Positions 34,941 through 43,555 of a stretch of 64,000 nt of DNA are shown in pieces (position 1 is the first letter of the stretch; the number at the start of each line of letters is the position of its first letter). The notes under the pieces are model-generated. The model had not been told where the DNA came from. It saw only the letters and a list, made by a program, of their open reading frames with translations, and did not search any database. A program made the translations under genes and the position numbers. Source of the DNA: Streptomyces microflavus. GTDB lineage: Bacteria > Actinomycetota > Actinomycetes > Streptomycetales > Streptomycetaceae. The stretch is taken from contig NZ_BMUG01000005.1 in NCBI RefSeq assembly GCF_014650075.1, positions 372,001 through 436,000 of the forward strand, read 5' to 3'.

Positions 34941-35774
34941 GTGTACATGAGACTTGAGCCCCGACGAAACAACCGTCTTTCCCTACGCTCCCGCAACCTC
35001 AGGGCGACCGGTGCCGCTGCCTGCCTGGCGGCCGCCGCTCTCCTGCTGACGGCCTGTGGTCAGAGCTCGGACAGTGCGACGTCCGCGGCCACCGAAGCCG
35101 CGAAGGTCCTTCCGCAGAAGACGACGGCCTCCCCGTCGGCCACCGCGGAGCTGACCGAGGACCAGCAGGAACGCAAGAGGGTGCTGGACGCCACCAAGGT
35201 CACCTTCGACGACGCGGCGACGACCGCGGTCGGCGAAGTGGCCAATGGCAAGCTCGTCGATCTGGATCTTGAGGGTGTGGACGACGACGACCGCGACGAG
35301 AGCCCGAGCCCGAGCCCGAGCGGCAGCGGGAGTCCGACCGGCAGCGCCAGCCCCACCGGCAGTGCCAGCCCGACGGGCAGCCCGGCCGCGACCGGTTCGC
35401 CGAGTGCCAGCCCCGGCGCCGACGGCCCCGTCTGGGTCGCGGAGGTCGCCGAGAAGGACGGCACGGTCCACACCGTGCGGATCAACGCGGTCGACGGCAA
35501 GGTGATCGAGGCCCGCGTCGACGCGGACCAGGACGCCGAGGACAAGAAGCAGACGGCCGACCGGCTCGCCCAGGCCACGCAGACGCCCGAGCAGGCGGCC
35601 AAGGTCGCCACGGAGAAGAAGAAGGGGACCGTCACCTCCGTCGGCCTCGACGACAACGACGGCAACGGTGTGGTCTGGTCGGTCGACGTGGTCGGCTCCG
35701 ACTGGAAGAAGACCACGTTCGACGTGGACGCCAAGAACGACACCATCGTCCGCGAGGAGACCGACAACGACTGA
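34941..35774 (+). CDS. PepSY-domain lipoprotein
   Basis: A 277-residue exported lipoprotein. A long basic N-terminus precedes the lipobox LLLTACGQ (lipid-anchored Cys39). Two PepSY-like domains (about 80-200 and 205-277) are separated by a low-complexity linker of repeated SPTGSA units (about 125-160). Each domain has the GKVIEARVDAD- or VWSVDVVGSDWKKTTFDVDAKN-type strands of PepSY, which bind and inhibit peptidases or sense envelope stress. It starts with GTG 34941 or ATG 34947; neither is decisive. Confidence 0.86.
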   Translation: MYMRLEPRRNNRLSLRSRNLRATGAAACLAAAALLLTACGQSSDSATSAATEAAKVLPQKTTASPSATAELTEDQQERKRVLDATKVTFDDAATTAVGEVANGKLVDLDLEGVDDDDRDESPSPSPSGSGSPTGSASPTGSASPTGSPAATGSPSASPGADGPVWVAEVAEKDGTVHTVRINAVDGKVIEARVDADQDAEDKKQTADRLAQATQTPEQAAKVATEKKKGTVTSVGLDDNDGNGVVWSVDVVGSDWKKTTFDVDAKNDTIVREETDND

Positions 35775-35795
35775 CCGTTCCCGGACGGTGCTGAT

Positions 35796-35829
35796 CTCGG
35801 TGGTGTGCCCGCGCGGGCACACCACCGAG
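35796..35829. terminator. 34-bp perfect palindrome between convergent genes
   Basis: A perfect dyad of 17-base arms centred at 35812/35813, 22 bases past the PepSY lipoprotein stop. It works symmetrically as a terminator for both converging genes. Confidence 0.8.
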
Positions 35830-35836
35830 GTGCGTG

Positions 35837-35868
35837 AAGGGGTACGCCGCACACCCGGCGTACCCCTT
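35837..35868. terminator. 13-bp perfect hairpin before serine hydrolase stop
   Basis: AAGGGGTACGCCG (35837-35849) and 35856-35868 pair around CACACC. For leftward transcription it lies 14 bases past the serine hydrolase stop at 35882. It is a second stop beside the larger palindrome. Confidence 0.8.
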
Positions 35869-35881
35869 CTCCTGTTCCCCG

Positions 35882-37111
35882 CTACGCCTTGTGCGCCTTG
35901 CGCGGCTCCAGCAGCCGGCAGACGAAGTCCTCCTGGAGGCCGCGCAGGGTGGCCAGCAGCCTCGGGTTCGTCGTGCTGTTGACCTGCGAGGTGAGCGAGA
36001 CGGTCAGCGACCGCTTGCCGTCCTTGGTGGCCGCCGCCAGCTGGGTGTAGCCGGGGAAGTTGCCGGTGTGGCCGTACACGGTTCCGCACCGCGTCCTGTA
36101 CGTGAAGAGGGCGAGCCCGGCCTCGTTGCGCCCGGGCCCGGCCGGTTCGGAAGCGCCCGCGACGAACGTGAGCTGCCGACGGCGGACCGCCGGACCCAGG
36201 TCACGGCCGCCGGCCCAGGCGCGGATGAAGGTGCCGAGGTTCTCGGGGGTGGAGACGATGCCGCCCGACGCCCACACCCCGGAGGCGCTGATCGCGGTGG
36301 AGAGGTCCTCCGGGGGATTCGGCGGGTCCACGTCATAGCCGTGCAGGTACGGCTCGGGGAGCCGGTAGCCCTGGGGGAGCGAGGTGGCGCGCAGCCCCAG
36401 CGGCCGGTACACGATCTCGGCCAGCAGCCGCTCGTAGGGGGTACCCGTCGCGGCCTCGGCGATCAGGGCCACGGCGATGTTGTCGGAGTTGGAGTAGCGG
36501 TACGCCGAACCCGGCCGGAACCGCAGCGGTTCCCCGGCGACGTACCGCAGCAGCTTGCGCGAGTCGAAGTGCCGGCGCGGATCGGCCGCGAACTCGGCGA
36601 TGAACGTGGGGGACTCGGTGTAGTCCGGCAGCCCGCTGGTGTGGTTCAGGAGCTGGGCGACCGTCACCCGGTGCCAGGCGGCGGGGAGCCGGGGCAGCCA
36701 CCGGCCGAGGGTGTCGTCGAGCGAGAGGCGGCCCCGGTCGGCCAGCTGCAGCGCGACCGCGCCGCTGAAGGCCTTCGCCACACTGGCGATCCGCATGTGG
36801 TCGGTGGGCTGCGGCGGCCGCCCGGTGCCGACCTCGGACGTACCGGCCCGGTACACCTCACTACGGCCGCCTGCCGTCAGCACGGCGATGGCCCCGGGCG
36901 GCCCGCCGGGGGTGTCGACGAGCGCCCGGAGCCTGCGCTGCAACTCCCGGTCGACCGGTCCGTGCGACCCGTGGGGGCCGTCGCCCCCGTCACCGCCCGC
37001 CCGGGCGGGACCGGTCATCAGCCCGGCGATCGAGGCGGCAGCCAGGGCGGCCACGACGGCTGTTCGCCGCAGCGGCCGGGACGGGGCGCGCAGAAGGGGA
37101 CGTGTGGGCAC
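35882..37111 (-). CDS. Secreted serine hydrolase (class C beta-lactamase/DD-peptidase fold)
   Basis: A 409-residue protein starting from GTG 37111 with AGGAGG at 37119-37124. A basic leader and hydrophobic segment (TAVVAALAAASIAGLMTGPARA) form a signal peptide. The penicillin-binding motifs are SVAK (nucleophile Ser and Lys), YSNSD and HTGNFPGY. The closest style is D-Ala-D-Ala carboxypeptidase or esterase of the beta-lactamase family. It has no C-terminal membrane anchor. Candidate substrates are D-peptides or wall peptides. It converges with the PepSY lipoprotein gene. Confidence 0.9.
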   Translation of the reverse strand: MPTRPLLRAPSRPLRRTAVVAALAAASIAGLMTGPARAGGDGGDGPHGSHGPVDRELQRRLRALVDTPGGPPGAIAVLTAGGRSEVYRAGTSEVGTGRPPQPTDHMRIASVAKAFSGAVALQLADRGRLSLDDTLGRWLPRLPAAWHRVTVAQLLNHTSGLPDYTESPTFIAEFAADPRRHFDSRKLLRYVAGEPLRFRPGSAYRYSNSDNIAVALIAEAATGTPYERLLAEIVYRPLGLRATSLPQGYRLPEPYLHGYDVDPPNPPEDLSTAISASGVWASGGIVSTPENLGTFIRAWAGGRDLGPAVRRRQLTFVAGASEPAGPGRNEAGLALFTYRTRCGTVYGHTGNFPGYTQLAAATKDGKRSLTVSLTSQVNSTTNPRLLATLRGLQEDFVCRLLEPRKAHKA

Positions 37112-37269
37112 GGGTGTACCTCCTGAAGGTGTGGGTCGGGCGGGCCGCCCCCCTGCCTCCGGCTGCCGCGAGCTCAGCATCGGGCGGCCGGCCCGAGCCC
37201 GCTCCCGAGGTGGACCATCCGGCCGATCACCGCCACCCGCCCGTCTCCCGTCTCCTTCGGAAGCGCCCC

Positions 37270-37800
37270 TCACGGGGCCGGGACGGTACCCCCGTGCAGA
37301 TCGAGGACGTAGCGCCGCCCCGGGCGGTCGCCGAACATGACCTCCTCCACCGGCCGGAACCCGGTGCGGGCCAGCACCGCGCGGGAACCCGCGTTGTCGA
37401 GCGTCGTCTCCGCCCGCAGCACGGTCAGTCCGTACTCCTGGACCGCCGTGACACAGAGCCGCCGGACCGCCCAGGTCGCCAGCCCGCGCCCCGCGGCCTT
37501 CTCGCCGATCCGGTAGCCGAGCTCGGCCGAACCGTCCTGCACCCCGACGAGGTTGATCCGGCCAAGGAGCGTCCCGTCGGCGTCCTCGACGACATGGAAG
37601 TGGTGCAGCCCCGCCTCCTGCTCGGCGAGCAGCTCACTGTGGCGTGCGGCGAAGCCGGTGAAGTAGCCGTCGCCCCGGTCGGGCACCGAGGCGGAGAAGT
37701 ACGCGCGGTTCTCCCGCTCGAACGCGAGCAGCGCCTCGGCATGGCCGACCGTGAGCCGGCTGATGATCGTCACACCGGGATGCTGGTAGGGCCTGTTCAC
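37270..37800 (-). CDS. GNAT N-acetyltransferase
   Basis: A 176-residue RimJ/RimL-type acetyltransferase. The GNAT core shows YFTGFAARHSELLAEQ, then AELGYRIGEKAAGRGLATWAVRRLC (the acetyl-CoA pyrophosphate loop, RGLA) and LDNAGSRAVLARTGFRPVEE. The GTG start at 37800 overlaps the TGA of the upstream ATPase gene (GTGA junction), so the two are translationally coupled. The substrate could be a ribosomal or other protein N-terminus or a small amine. Confidence 0.87.
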   Translation of the reverse strand: MNRPYQHPGVTIISRLTVGHAEALLAFERENRAYFSASVPDRGDGYFTGFAARHSELLAEQEAGLHHFHVVEDADGTLLGRINLVGVQDGSAELGYRIGEKAAGRGLATWAVRRLCVTAVQEYGLTVLRAETTLDNAGSRAVLARTGFRPVEEVMFGDRPGRRYVLDLHGGTVPAP

Positions 37801-39842
37801 GAGGGGAGTTGACTCTCCAGGGCATGGGCCAGGCCGCGCTCGGCGTCGTCGGCCGAGGCCCGGCGGTAGGCCCGTTCGTACGCCGTGTTCCCGGCCGCCT
37901 GCCGTGCCTGGAGCTCCCACTGCTCCCGGATCGCCCCGAGCTCGGGGGTGCCGCGGTGGGGGTGGCCGATGATCCGCCAGTACGTGTGTCCCGTGCCGGA
38001 GGTACGGGCCGCCGCGACCCCGTCCCCCCGGGCGGCGATGGCACCGGCGAGCAGGTCGAGGCCGAGGGCGATGCCGAGGCTGTCGTGGAGCTCGTGCTTG
38101 CTCGCGAGCATCGCGCGGGCGTGGCTCTCGGCGTGGCGGGGGCGGCCCTGCAGCAGATGGATGAGGGCGAGCTGGTGATCGGCGTAGGCCCGCCCCCAGT
38201 GCTCGCCGAAGCGCAGGCTTATCCGCTGGAGCCGGGTCGCCTCCTCGTACGCCTCGTCCAGCCGGCCGAGCGCCGACAGGGCGAAGAGGCGTATCACCCG
38301 GCAGCGCATCTGGGAGGGGGCGTCGGCGGGGTCCCCCGGGTGCAGCCGCAGGGCGTGGTCGCTGACCAGGTGCGCGGTCTGCGGCCTCCCCATCATCAGA
38401 TAGGTGAAGCTCATGGAGTGGGCCGCCGAGAGGGCCGCCTCGGCGTCCTGGCCGAGGCGGGCCGCCTCCTCGCACTCCTTGCCGACCCGGCGGGCCGCCT
38501 CGTGGTCGCCCTGGAGGGTCAGAGTGATGCCGAGGGCCCAGAGCGCGCGGGTGCGGTGCGGGCCCGCCGAGAGGGGCAGGGCCAGCACCCGCTCCAGATA
38601 GGTCCGGGCCTGGTGCAGATGGCCGCAGCAGCTCCAGAACAGACCGGCGCACCCGGCCATCTCCATCGCCTTCTCGGGGTCCTCGGCCAGCAGGTGCTCC
38701 AGGGCGGCGCAGAGATCCGGGTGGGTGGAGGCGACCCTGCGGTACCACTCGACCTGTTGGGGGCCCAGCCAGCCCGCGTGCGCCTGCACGGCTGTCTGCG
38801 CGAAGTGGCGCGCGTGCCGGTCCGTGAAGAGCGCGTCCTCCGCCAGCTCGGCGAGCCACATCGCCCCGTACTCGCGCAGTGTGTCCAGCATCCGGTAGCC
38901 GTCACCGGTCCGCCGGAGCACGGACTGCTCGGCGAGGCTCTCCAGGGCGGGGGCGATGGCCTCGCCACCGAGGGGCCCGCCGGCGCACACCGCCTCGGCG
39001 TCTGCCGTCATGATGACGCCCCGGAAGACGGAGAGCCGGGCCCACAGGAGCCGTTCGAGCGGGGCGCAGAGCTCGTGGCTCCAGCCGATCGTGGTGCGCA
39101 GGGCACGGTGGCGGCGGGGCCAGAGCGTGTTGTCGCTGAGGGCGTCGAGCCGGGAGGCCAGCCGCCCGGTGATCTCCTGCGCGGTGCTGTCGCGGAGCTG
39201 GGCGCAGGCCAGTTCGACGGCGAGCGGTATCCCTTCGAGGCGGCGGCAGATCTCGGCCACGGCGGCCGTGTCGCCGGGGGAGTCGAACGCCAGGCCGGGG
39301 ACGACGGCGGCGGCGCGGTCGTGGAAGAGCCGGACGGCCTCGTCGCCGTCCTCGCCCGCGGAGAGCGGGGAGACCTCCATGGCGTGCTCGCCCTCCGCTC
39401 CGAGCGGCTGTCTGCTGGTGGCCAGGACCGTCAGCCCCGGCGCGGCGGAGAGCAGTTCGGTGACGAGCTGCCGGCAGGAGTCGACGACCCGCTCGCAGCA
39501 GTCGAGGACGAGCAGCAGACGGCGGTCGGAGAGCCATTCGCAGAGCGCGGCCACCGGCCGGCGGGGGCTGTGGTCCAGCAGCCCGACACCGTCGCAGACC
39601 GTCGTGGTGAGCAATTGGTCGTCATCCAGGTGGGAGAGGTCGGCCCACCACACGCCGTCCGCGTACCGGTCCCGGACGCGCTCGGCGGTCTGCAGGGCCA
39701 GCCGGCTCTTGCCGACCCCGCCGCTCCCGCTGAGAGTGACCAGCCGGTGATCCTGAAGTGCCCGGTCGATGCGGTCCAGTTCGCTGTCGCGGCCGACGAA
39801 ACTGGTCGTCACGACGGGGAGGTTGCCCATCACGCAGGCCAT
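37797..39842 (-). CDS. STAND ATPase/TPR protein (LuxR- or AfsR-like, no HTH)
   Basis: A 681-residue protein. The NB-ARC-like ATPase region (about 10-290) has a Walker A in GSGGVGKSRLALQ, Walker B LLLVLDCCERV and the LATSRQPLG sensor. The C-terminal half is TPR-like helices (about 330-680). There is no helix-turn-helix at either end, unlike AfsR/LuxR-type regulators with this architecture. ATG 39842 (MACVMGNLP) and ATG 39830 are alternatives. It is coupled to the GNAT gene. ATP-driven oligomerisation on ligand binding is likely; the output may be the acetyltransferase. Confidence 0.82.
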   Translation of the reverse strand: MACVMGNLPVVTTSFVGRDSELDRIDRALQDHRLVTLSGSGGVGKSRLALQTAERVRDRYADGVWWADLSHLDDDQLLTTTVCDGVGLLDHSPRRPVAALCEWLSDRRLLLVLDCCERVVDSCRQLVTELLSAAPGLTVLATSRQPLGAEGEHAMEVSPLSAGEDGDEAVRLFHDRAAAVVPGLAFDSPGDTAAVAEICRRLEGIPLAVELACAQLRDSTAQEITGRLASRLDALSDNTLWPRRHRALRTTIGWSHELCAPLERLLWARLSVFRGVIMTADAEAVCAGGPLGGEAIAPALESLAEQSVLRRTGDGYRMLDTLREYGAMWLAELAEDALFTDRHARHFAQTAVQAHAGWLGPQQVEWYRRVASTHPDLCAALEHLLAEDPEKAMEMAGCAGLFWSCCGHLHQARTYLERVLALPLSAGPHRTRALWALGITLTLQGDHEAARRVGKECEEAARLGQDAEAALSAAHSMSFTYLMMGRPQTAHLVSDHALRLHPGDPADAPSQMRCRVIRLFALSALGRLDEAYEEATRLQRISLRFGEHWGRAYADHQLALIHLLQGRPRHAESHARAMLASKHELHDSLGIALGLDLLAGAIAARGDGVAAARTSGTGHTYWRIIGHPHRGTPELGAIREQWELQARQAAGNTAYERAYRRASADDAERGLAHALESQLPS

Positions 39843-39957
39843 CCTGCCTCGCCTGGGCCCGCAGCCTCCGTCCATAGCGAAAAGCAGTCAAAAACGGCTG
39901 ACAATGTCTCCTGTTCGATCGGAAGTCGACACAAACGAAAGGCGGGTTCGCCCGTCG

Positions 39958-40926
39958 TCAGACCACTCCGGCCAGCGCCTCCAGGGCCCCGAGCGGATCC
40001 GGTCCGACCGGGGCGAGGACGGCGTCCGTGACGCCCGCCGCACCGAGTCCGGCCAGCCGGGCGCGGGCCGCCTCCGGCGTGCCCGTCACGGCGAGCCGCG
40101 CGACCCAGGCATCGGGCAGCCGACGGACGAACTCCTCCCGGGTCGGGCACTCCGCCCGCAGCTCCACCAACTCCGCGGCGAACGGGAGCGGGGCGATGTG
40201 GGCGTGCCAGTCCGGCTCGCCGATCCACTCGAGACCGGGGCGCGCGGCGGCCAGAGCCGCCTCCGGATCGGCGCCCACCGAGCCGATGTTGTACGTGACC
40301 AGGCGGTGCGGGCGGGTGGCTCCGATGTGTCCGAGCGCCGCCCGGGCGTACTCGGGGGTGACGGGCTCGGCGAGGATCGTTCCGTCGGCCACCCGGCCGG
40401 AGACCGCGAGGGACTTGGGGCCCCGGACGCCCGCCAGGATGTCGGGCACCACGTCGGGCAGTGCGCTCTTCTCGAGCCGGACGCCGTCGAGGTGGACGTA
40501 CCGCCCCCGGACCTCCGGTCCCTCGCCCCGCAGCAGCGCGCGCAGGGAGTCGATGTACTCCTCCAGGAAGGTGAGCGGGCTCCTGGGCCACTGCCCGACG
40601 CTCCGCATCCAGCCGGGCATGCCGTGCCCCACACCGACGTCGGTCCGGCCGGGGAAGAGCTGGGCGAGGGTCGCGATCTCCAGCGCCGCGAACGCCACGT
40701 TGCGGGCACCGGCGGGCAGCAGCCCGATGCCCACCCGGATCCGGGACGTGGAGGCCAGCACGCTGGCCGCCTGGGCGACCCCGCCGCGGAACCCGAGATC
40801 CTCCACCACCCACACCGACCCGAAGCCCAGCTCCTCGGCCCGGCGGGCGAACGGCAGGATCAGGTGCGTGGGCAGATCGCGCGGCAGCAGGACGCCCACG
40901 GCGGGGGAAAGGGTGGGGGAGGGCAC
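39958..40926 (-). CDS. LLM-class flavin/F420-dependent oxidoreductase
   Basis: A 322-residue protein of the bacterial luciferase-like superfamily. It starts MPSPTLSPAVGVLLPRDLP and shows AEELGFGSVWVVEDL, AQAASVLASTSRIRVGIGLLPAGARNVAFAALEIATLAQLFPGR and GVGHGMPGWM, the usual TIM-barrel pattern. The coenzyme may be F420 or FMN; the motif does not settle it. The gene is monocistronic and divergent from the hydrolase gene at 41028. The substrate is unknown. Confidence 0.88.
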   Translation of the reverse strand: MPSPTLSPAVGVLLPRDLPTHLILPFARRAEELGFGSVWVVEDLGFRGGVAQAASVLASTSRIRVGIGLLPAGARNVAFAALEIATLAQLFPGRTDVGVGHGMPGWMRSVGQWPRSPLTFLEEYIDSLRALLRGEGPEVRGRYVHLDGVRLEKSALPDVVPDILAGVRGPKSLAVSGRVADGTILAEPVTPEYARAALGHIGATRPHRLVTYNIGSVGADPEAALAAARPGLEWIGEPDWHAHIAPLPFAAELVELRAECPTREEFVRRLPDAWVARLAVTGTPEAARARLAGLGAAGVTDAVLAPVGPDPLGALEALAGVV

Positions 40927-41027
40927 AGGTGTTCTCCTCTGAGTCTCGGTACGGAGAACCTAGCGAACGCGGCCCTGGGGGCCCGGAGGCCGGGGGCACT
41001 GTCAGACCCCTGCGTTACGTTGCTGCC

Positions 41028-41732
41028 ATGACGAACTTCGTACTGGTGGCAGGCGCCTGGCTCGGCTCGTGGGCATGGAACGACGTGCTGCCCGACCTCC
41101 GCGCCGACGGGCACGCGGTCCATCCGCTGACGCTCTCGGGCCTCGCCGACAAGCAGGGCGTGGCGGCCGGACAGCAGACCCATGTCGACGACATCGTCGA
41201 TTACGTCGAGCGCCTCGATCTGCACGATGTCGTCCTGGTCGGGCACAGCTACTCGGGCATTCCGGCCGGTCAGGCGGCGGAACGCATCGGTGACCGGCTC
41301 GCCCGGGCGGTCTTCGTCGACTCCAACGTCCCGGCCGACGGCGAATCGTTCGTGTCGGGCTGGCCGGAGGGCCGGCCGCAGATCGAGGCGGCGATCGCCG
41401 CGAACGACGGCTTCTGGCCCCCGCTGACGGCGGCCGACTTCGACGGTCAGGGACTCGGCGACGAGGAGATCGCCCGGATCGTGGCGGGGGCGACCTCGCA
41501 CCCGGGCGCCACGCTCACCGAGCCGGCCGTCCTGCGAGGACCGCTCGGCTCGCTGCCCGCGACGTACATCAAGTGCCTGCTCGACGGAGCCGAGCCGGGC
41601 GGTGACGTGGCCGCGCTCCTGAAGGGCGATCGGTGGGAGCTGGTCACGATGGAGACGGGCCACTGGCCGATGTTCTCCAGGCCGCGCGAGCTCGCCCGGG
41701 TCCTCCTGGACGCCGCCGGAACCGGGCGATGA
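41028..41732 (+). CDS. Alpha/beta hydrolase (salicylate/hydroxynitrile-lyase-like)
   Basis: A 234-residue alpha/beta hydrolase. It starts MTNFVLVAGAWLGSWAWNDV, with the compact fold of plant-type methylesterases. The nucleophile elbow is VGHSYSGIP; GHWPMFSRPRELA carries the catalytic His. The cap is short. The stop overlaps the start of the zinc-ribbon gene, so the two are coupled. The physiological ester is unknown. Confidence 0.87.
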   Translation: MTNFVLVAGAWLGSWAWNDVLPDLRADGHAVHPLTLSGLADKQGVAAGQQTHVDDIVDYVERLDLHDVVLVGHSYSGIPAGQAAERIGDRLARAVFVDSNVPADGESFVSGWPEGRPQIEAAIAANDGFWPPLTAADFDGQGLGDEEIARIVAGATSHPGATLTEPAVLRGPLGSLPATYIKCLLDGAEPGGDVAALLKGDRWELVTMETGHWPMFSRPRELARVLLDAAGTGR

Positions 41733-42004
41733 CGATGGGCACCACCCCGGACCCCGGCAAGCGGACCCGCACCGAACCCCGGTCCCGCACCGAACCGCGG
41801 TCGGCCCGTGCCGAACCGGTGGCCGAGCACCCGGAGATCACGTACATCGGATGCGCCCGGTGCGGTACCCAGATCGCCGGACTCGACGGCCGCTACGCCT
41901 GCTCGGGCTGCGGCTGGGTGAACGAGTGGACCGAGGGCCACCGTCCCCTGCCCGCTGCCGGGCGGCGGCGCCCGCAGGCCGCCCCGCGCCCGCAGCAGCC
42001 CTGA
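41729..42004 (+). CDS. Small zinc-ribbon protein
   Basis: A 91-residue protein. It starts MTMGTTPDPGKRTRT (ATGA overlap with the preceding stop) and has a basic low-complexity tail. The centre holds two CxxC pairs, IGCARCGTQIAGLDGRYACSGCGWVNEW, a zinc ribbon like those in rubredoxin-type and ribosome-associated proteins. The function is unknown. A second in-frame ATG two codons on is possible. Confidence 0.75.
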   Translation: MTMGTTPDPGKRTRTEPRSRTEPRSARAEPVAEHPEITYIGCARCGTQIAGLDGRYACSGCGWVNEWTEGHRPLPAAGRRRPQAAPRPQQP

Positions 42005-42078
42005 ACAGGCAGAAACCGGACCCGACCCACCCGGCCGCCGGCCCATCCAGCCATCGGCCGCAGAAGGAGAGCACCGCC

Positions 42079-42618
42079 ATGCCCGAACCACAGGCCCCCG
42101 ACGACACCCGCGAGGCCCTCGCTGCGATCGCCTCGCTCCTCGCCCCGGCCCACCCCGACGTCGCCGAGCAGGTCCTGCACGCCCACGACCGTCCTCACGA
42201 CTACGTGAGCGCCTTCGGGGACCGGCTGGCGGACCGGGGGATCGACGAGCCGGTCGGCAACCTCGCCTGGATCGCCCTCGTCGACGCGCTCGACGCCCAC
42301 GGACTGCTCGCGGAGTTCGACTGGAAGGAGGACGCGCAGGAGATCCGGTCACAGCTGAGGAAGCTGGGGTCGCGGCCGTCCGTGGACCCCTGGGTGCTCC
42401 TCGGGGATGCGGAGATGCTCCTGCCGACGGAGAAGTTCCTGCACGCCTGCGGCCGCCGCTACCGGGAGATCGGCGCCGCCCTGGCCGTCCTCGACATCGA
42501 GTCCGACTGCTACCCGGTGGTGGGCCTGCGGGCGGCCCGGACGGAAGAGCTGACCGCCCTGGCCGCCCGTGCGGGCTTCCCCCTCCGGCACCTCGGCGCG
42601 GGCCGCTCCAGGCGGTGA
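42079..42618 (+). CDS. Conserved hypothetical protein
   Basis: A 179-residue acidic helical protein starting MPEPQAPDDTREALAAIASLL. It contains GIDEPVGNLAWIALVDALDAHGLLAEFDWKEDAQEI and LPTEKFLHACGRRYREIGAALAVLDIESDCYPV. It has no signal or membrane segment. AAGGAGA lies upstream of the ATG. It may belong to a DUF6630-type family, but I am not sure. It follows the zinc-ribbon gene by 74 bases. Confidence 0.75.
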   Translation: MPEPQAPDDTREALAAIASLLAPAHPDVAEQVLHAHDRPHDYVSAFGDRLADRGIDEPVGNLAWIALVDALDAHGLLAEFDWKEDAQEIRSQLRKLGSRPSVDPWVLLGDAEMLLPTEKFLHACGRRYREIGAALAVLDIESDCYPVVGLRAARTEELTALAARAGFPLRHLGAGRSRR

Positions 42619-42790
42619 GCGAGCCGCCGCCCGCAGCCGCCGGGGCGCGGCCCGGCCGCTGTTCCGGCAGGTCCGGGGGCGTCTCGGTCCCCGGACCGGG
42701 AATCGCGGGGTCCGCCACCCACCACGTACACTCGCCCCCGCTCCGCCGACCGGCGGGGCTTTTCGCACCAGACCTGACGGGAAAATGCGC

Positions 42791-42952
42791 ATGAGTTCCG
42801 CAGACAGCACCGAAGCACCGATCTACGCCGGCCTCGTGGAGGAGCAGGGAGACGTGCTCGCCGAGGTACGACGCGTGGCCGAGGAGGTCCTGCGCGACGC
42901 GGACCGCGCGATCGACTTCGGCGGCGTACGGTCGTCCGCCGCGTACCGCTAG
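42791..42952 (+). CDS. Small hypothetical protein
   Basis: A 53-residue acidic protein starting MSSADSTEAPIYAGLVEEQGD. The middle is an amphipathic helix (VLAEVRRVAEEVLRDADRAIDF). ATG 42785 adds two residues, but GACGGG is better spaced for 42791. Codon use matches the neighbours. I recognise no family. Its size and single helix suit a small regulatory or peptide-partner role, without direct support. Confidence 0.6.
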   Translation: MSSADSTEAPIYAGLVEEQGDVLAEVRRVAEEVLRDADRAIDFGGVRSSAAYR

Positions 42953-43555
42953 GACAGGCCGCCGAGGGCGGGCATGTCCATCACAAGACAATAAACGTCT
43001 TGCAACTATTGCCATATTCTTGCGTATCCGAGGCGACGGCTTACTGAAGAACCGTCGTCGGCGAGAGTGGGTGGGGCCGCGGTTCGGCCGAGTGCTCGAC
43101 CGGGCACCGGTGCCACCGCGGCCACCCGGCGAACGGTCATGGAACATTCGCCTCCGCCCCGGTGAGCGGCCCGCGCGTCGGCGCGGAGAGCGCTCCCAGA
43201 GTGTCGCGGGCGAAGGGCGGGCGGCCGTGCCGACCCAGCCCCTCCGGTCGCCGCAACCTCGCCGCACCTTCATTTCCCCCGCGTTTCCCGAAGTGGCCCC
43301 TGGCGCGCCGTGGCTGCCGCCGCTTGCGGACGTTGCGGGGGTGGCGTGCCCGTAATAGCCGGATCCACCCCTCCGTGTACAGCCTTTCGCCCGTACTTCT
43401 GCGGGCGCTTGTCGCGCACGACGGGCAAGAGCTGTCAATGATTTACGAAATCAACGTGACATCTTGCGGACATTCGTCGGCGGTGGTTGAGTGTGGTCCG
43501 CCGCACAGCTCGTGGCTGTGGGCTTCCCGCACTCCTGCCCTAGAGGGGTCCACCG
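42953..43555. other. 600-bp intergenic region upstream of sugar ABC operon
   Basis: No gene is supported here; open frames across 43020-43355 have poor codon bias. It holds the dyad CAAGAC-N7-GTCTTG at 42984-43002, CTTGC/TTGCAA half-repeats just after it, and a larger dyad at 43433-43461. This is long for a promoter region and may contain two promoters. Confidence 0.6.
43433..43461. promoter_or_regulatory. Near-palindromic operator upstream of ABC operon
   Basis: The core TGATTT-ACG-AAATCA (43439-43453) is flanked by TGTCA and TGACA (43433-43437, 43457-43461). It lies about 95 bases ahead of the binding-protein start, in the position expected for a GntR- or LacI-type repressor of sugar import. 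Confidence 0.5.

Noticed and set aside
43020..43355. 111-residue open frame upstream of the ABC operon
   Set aside because: Pro/Arg-rich sequence with no recognisable domain and poor third-position G+C bias in frame; it looks like a chance frame.
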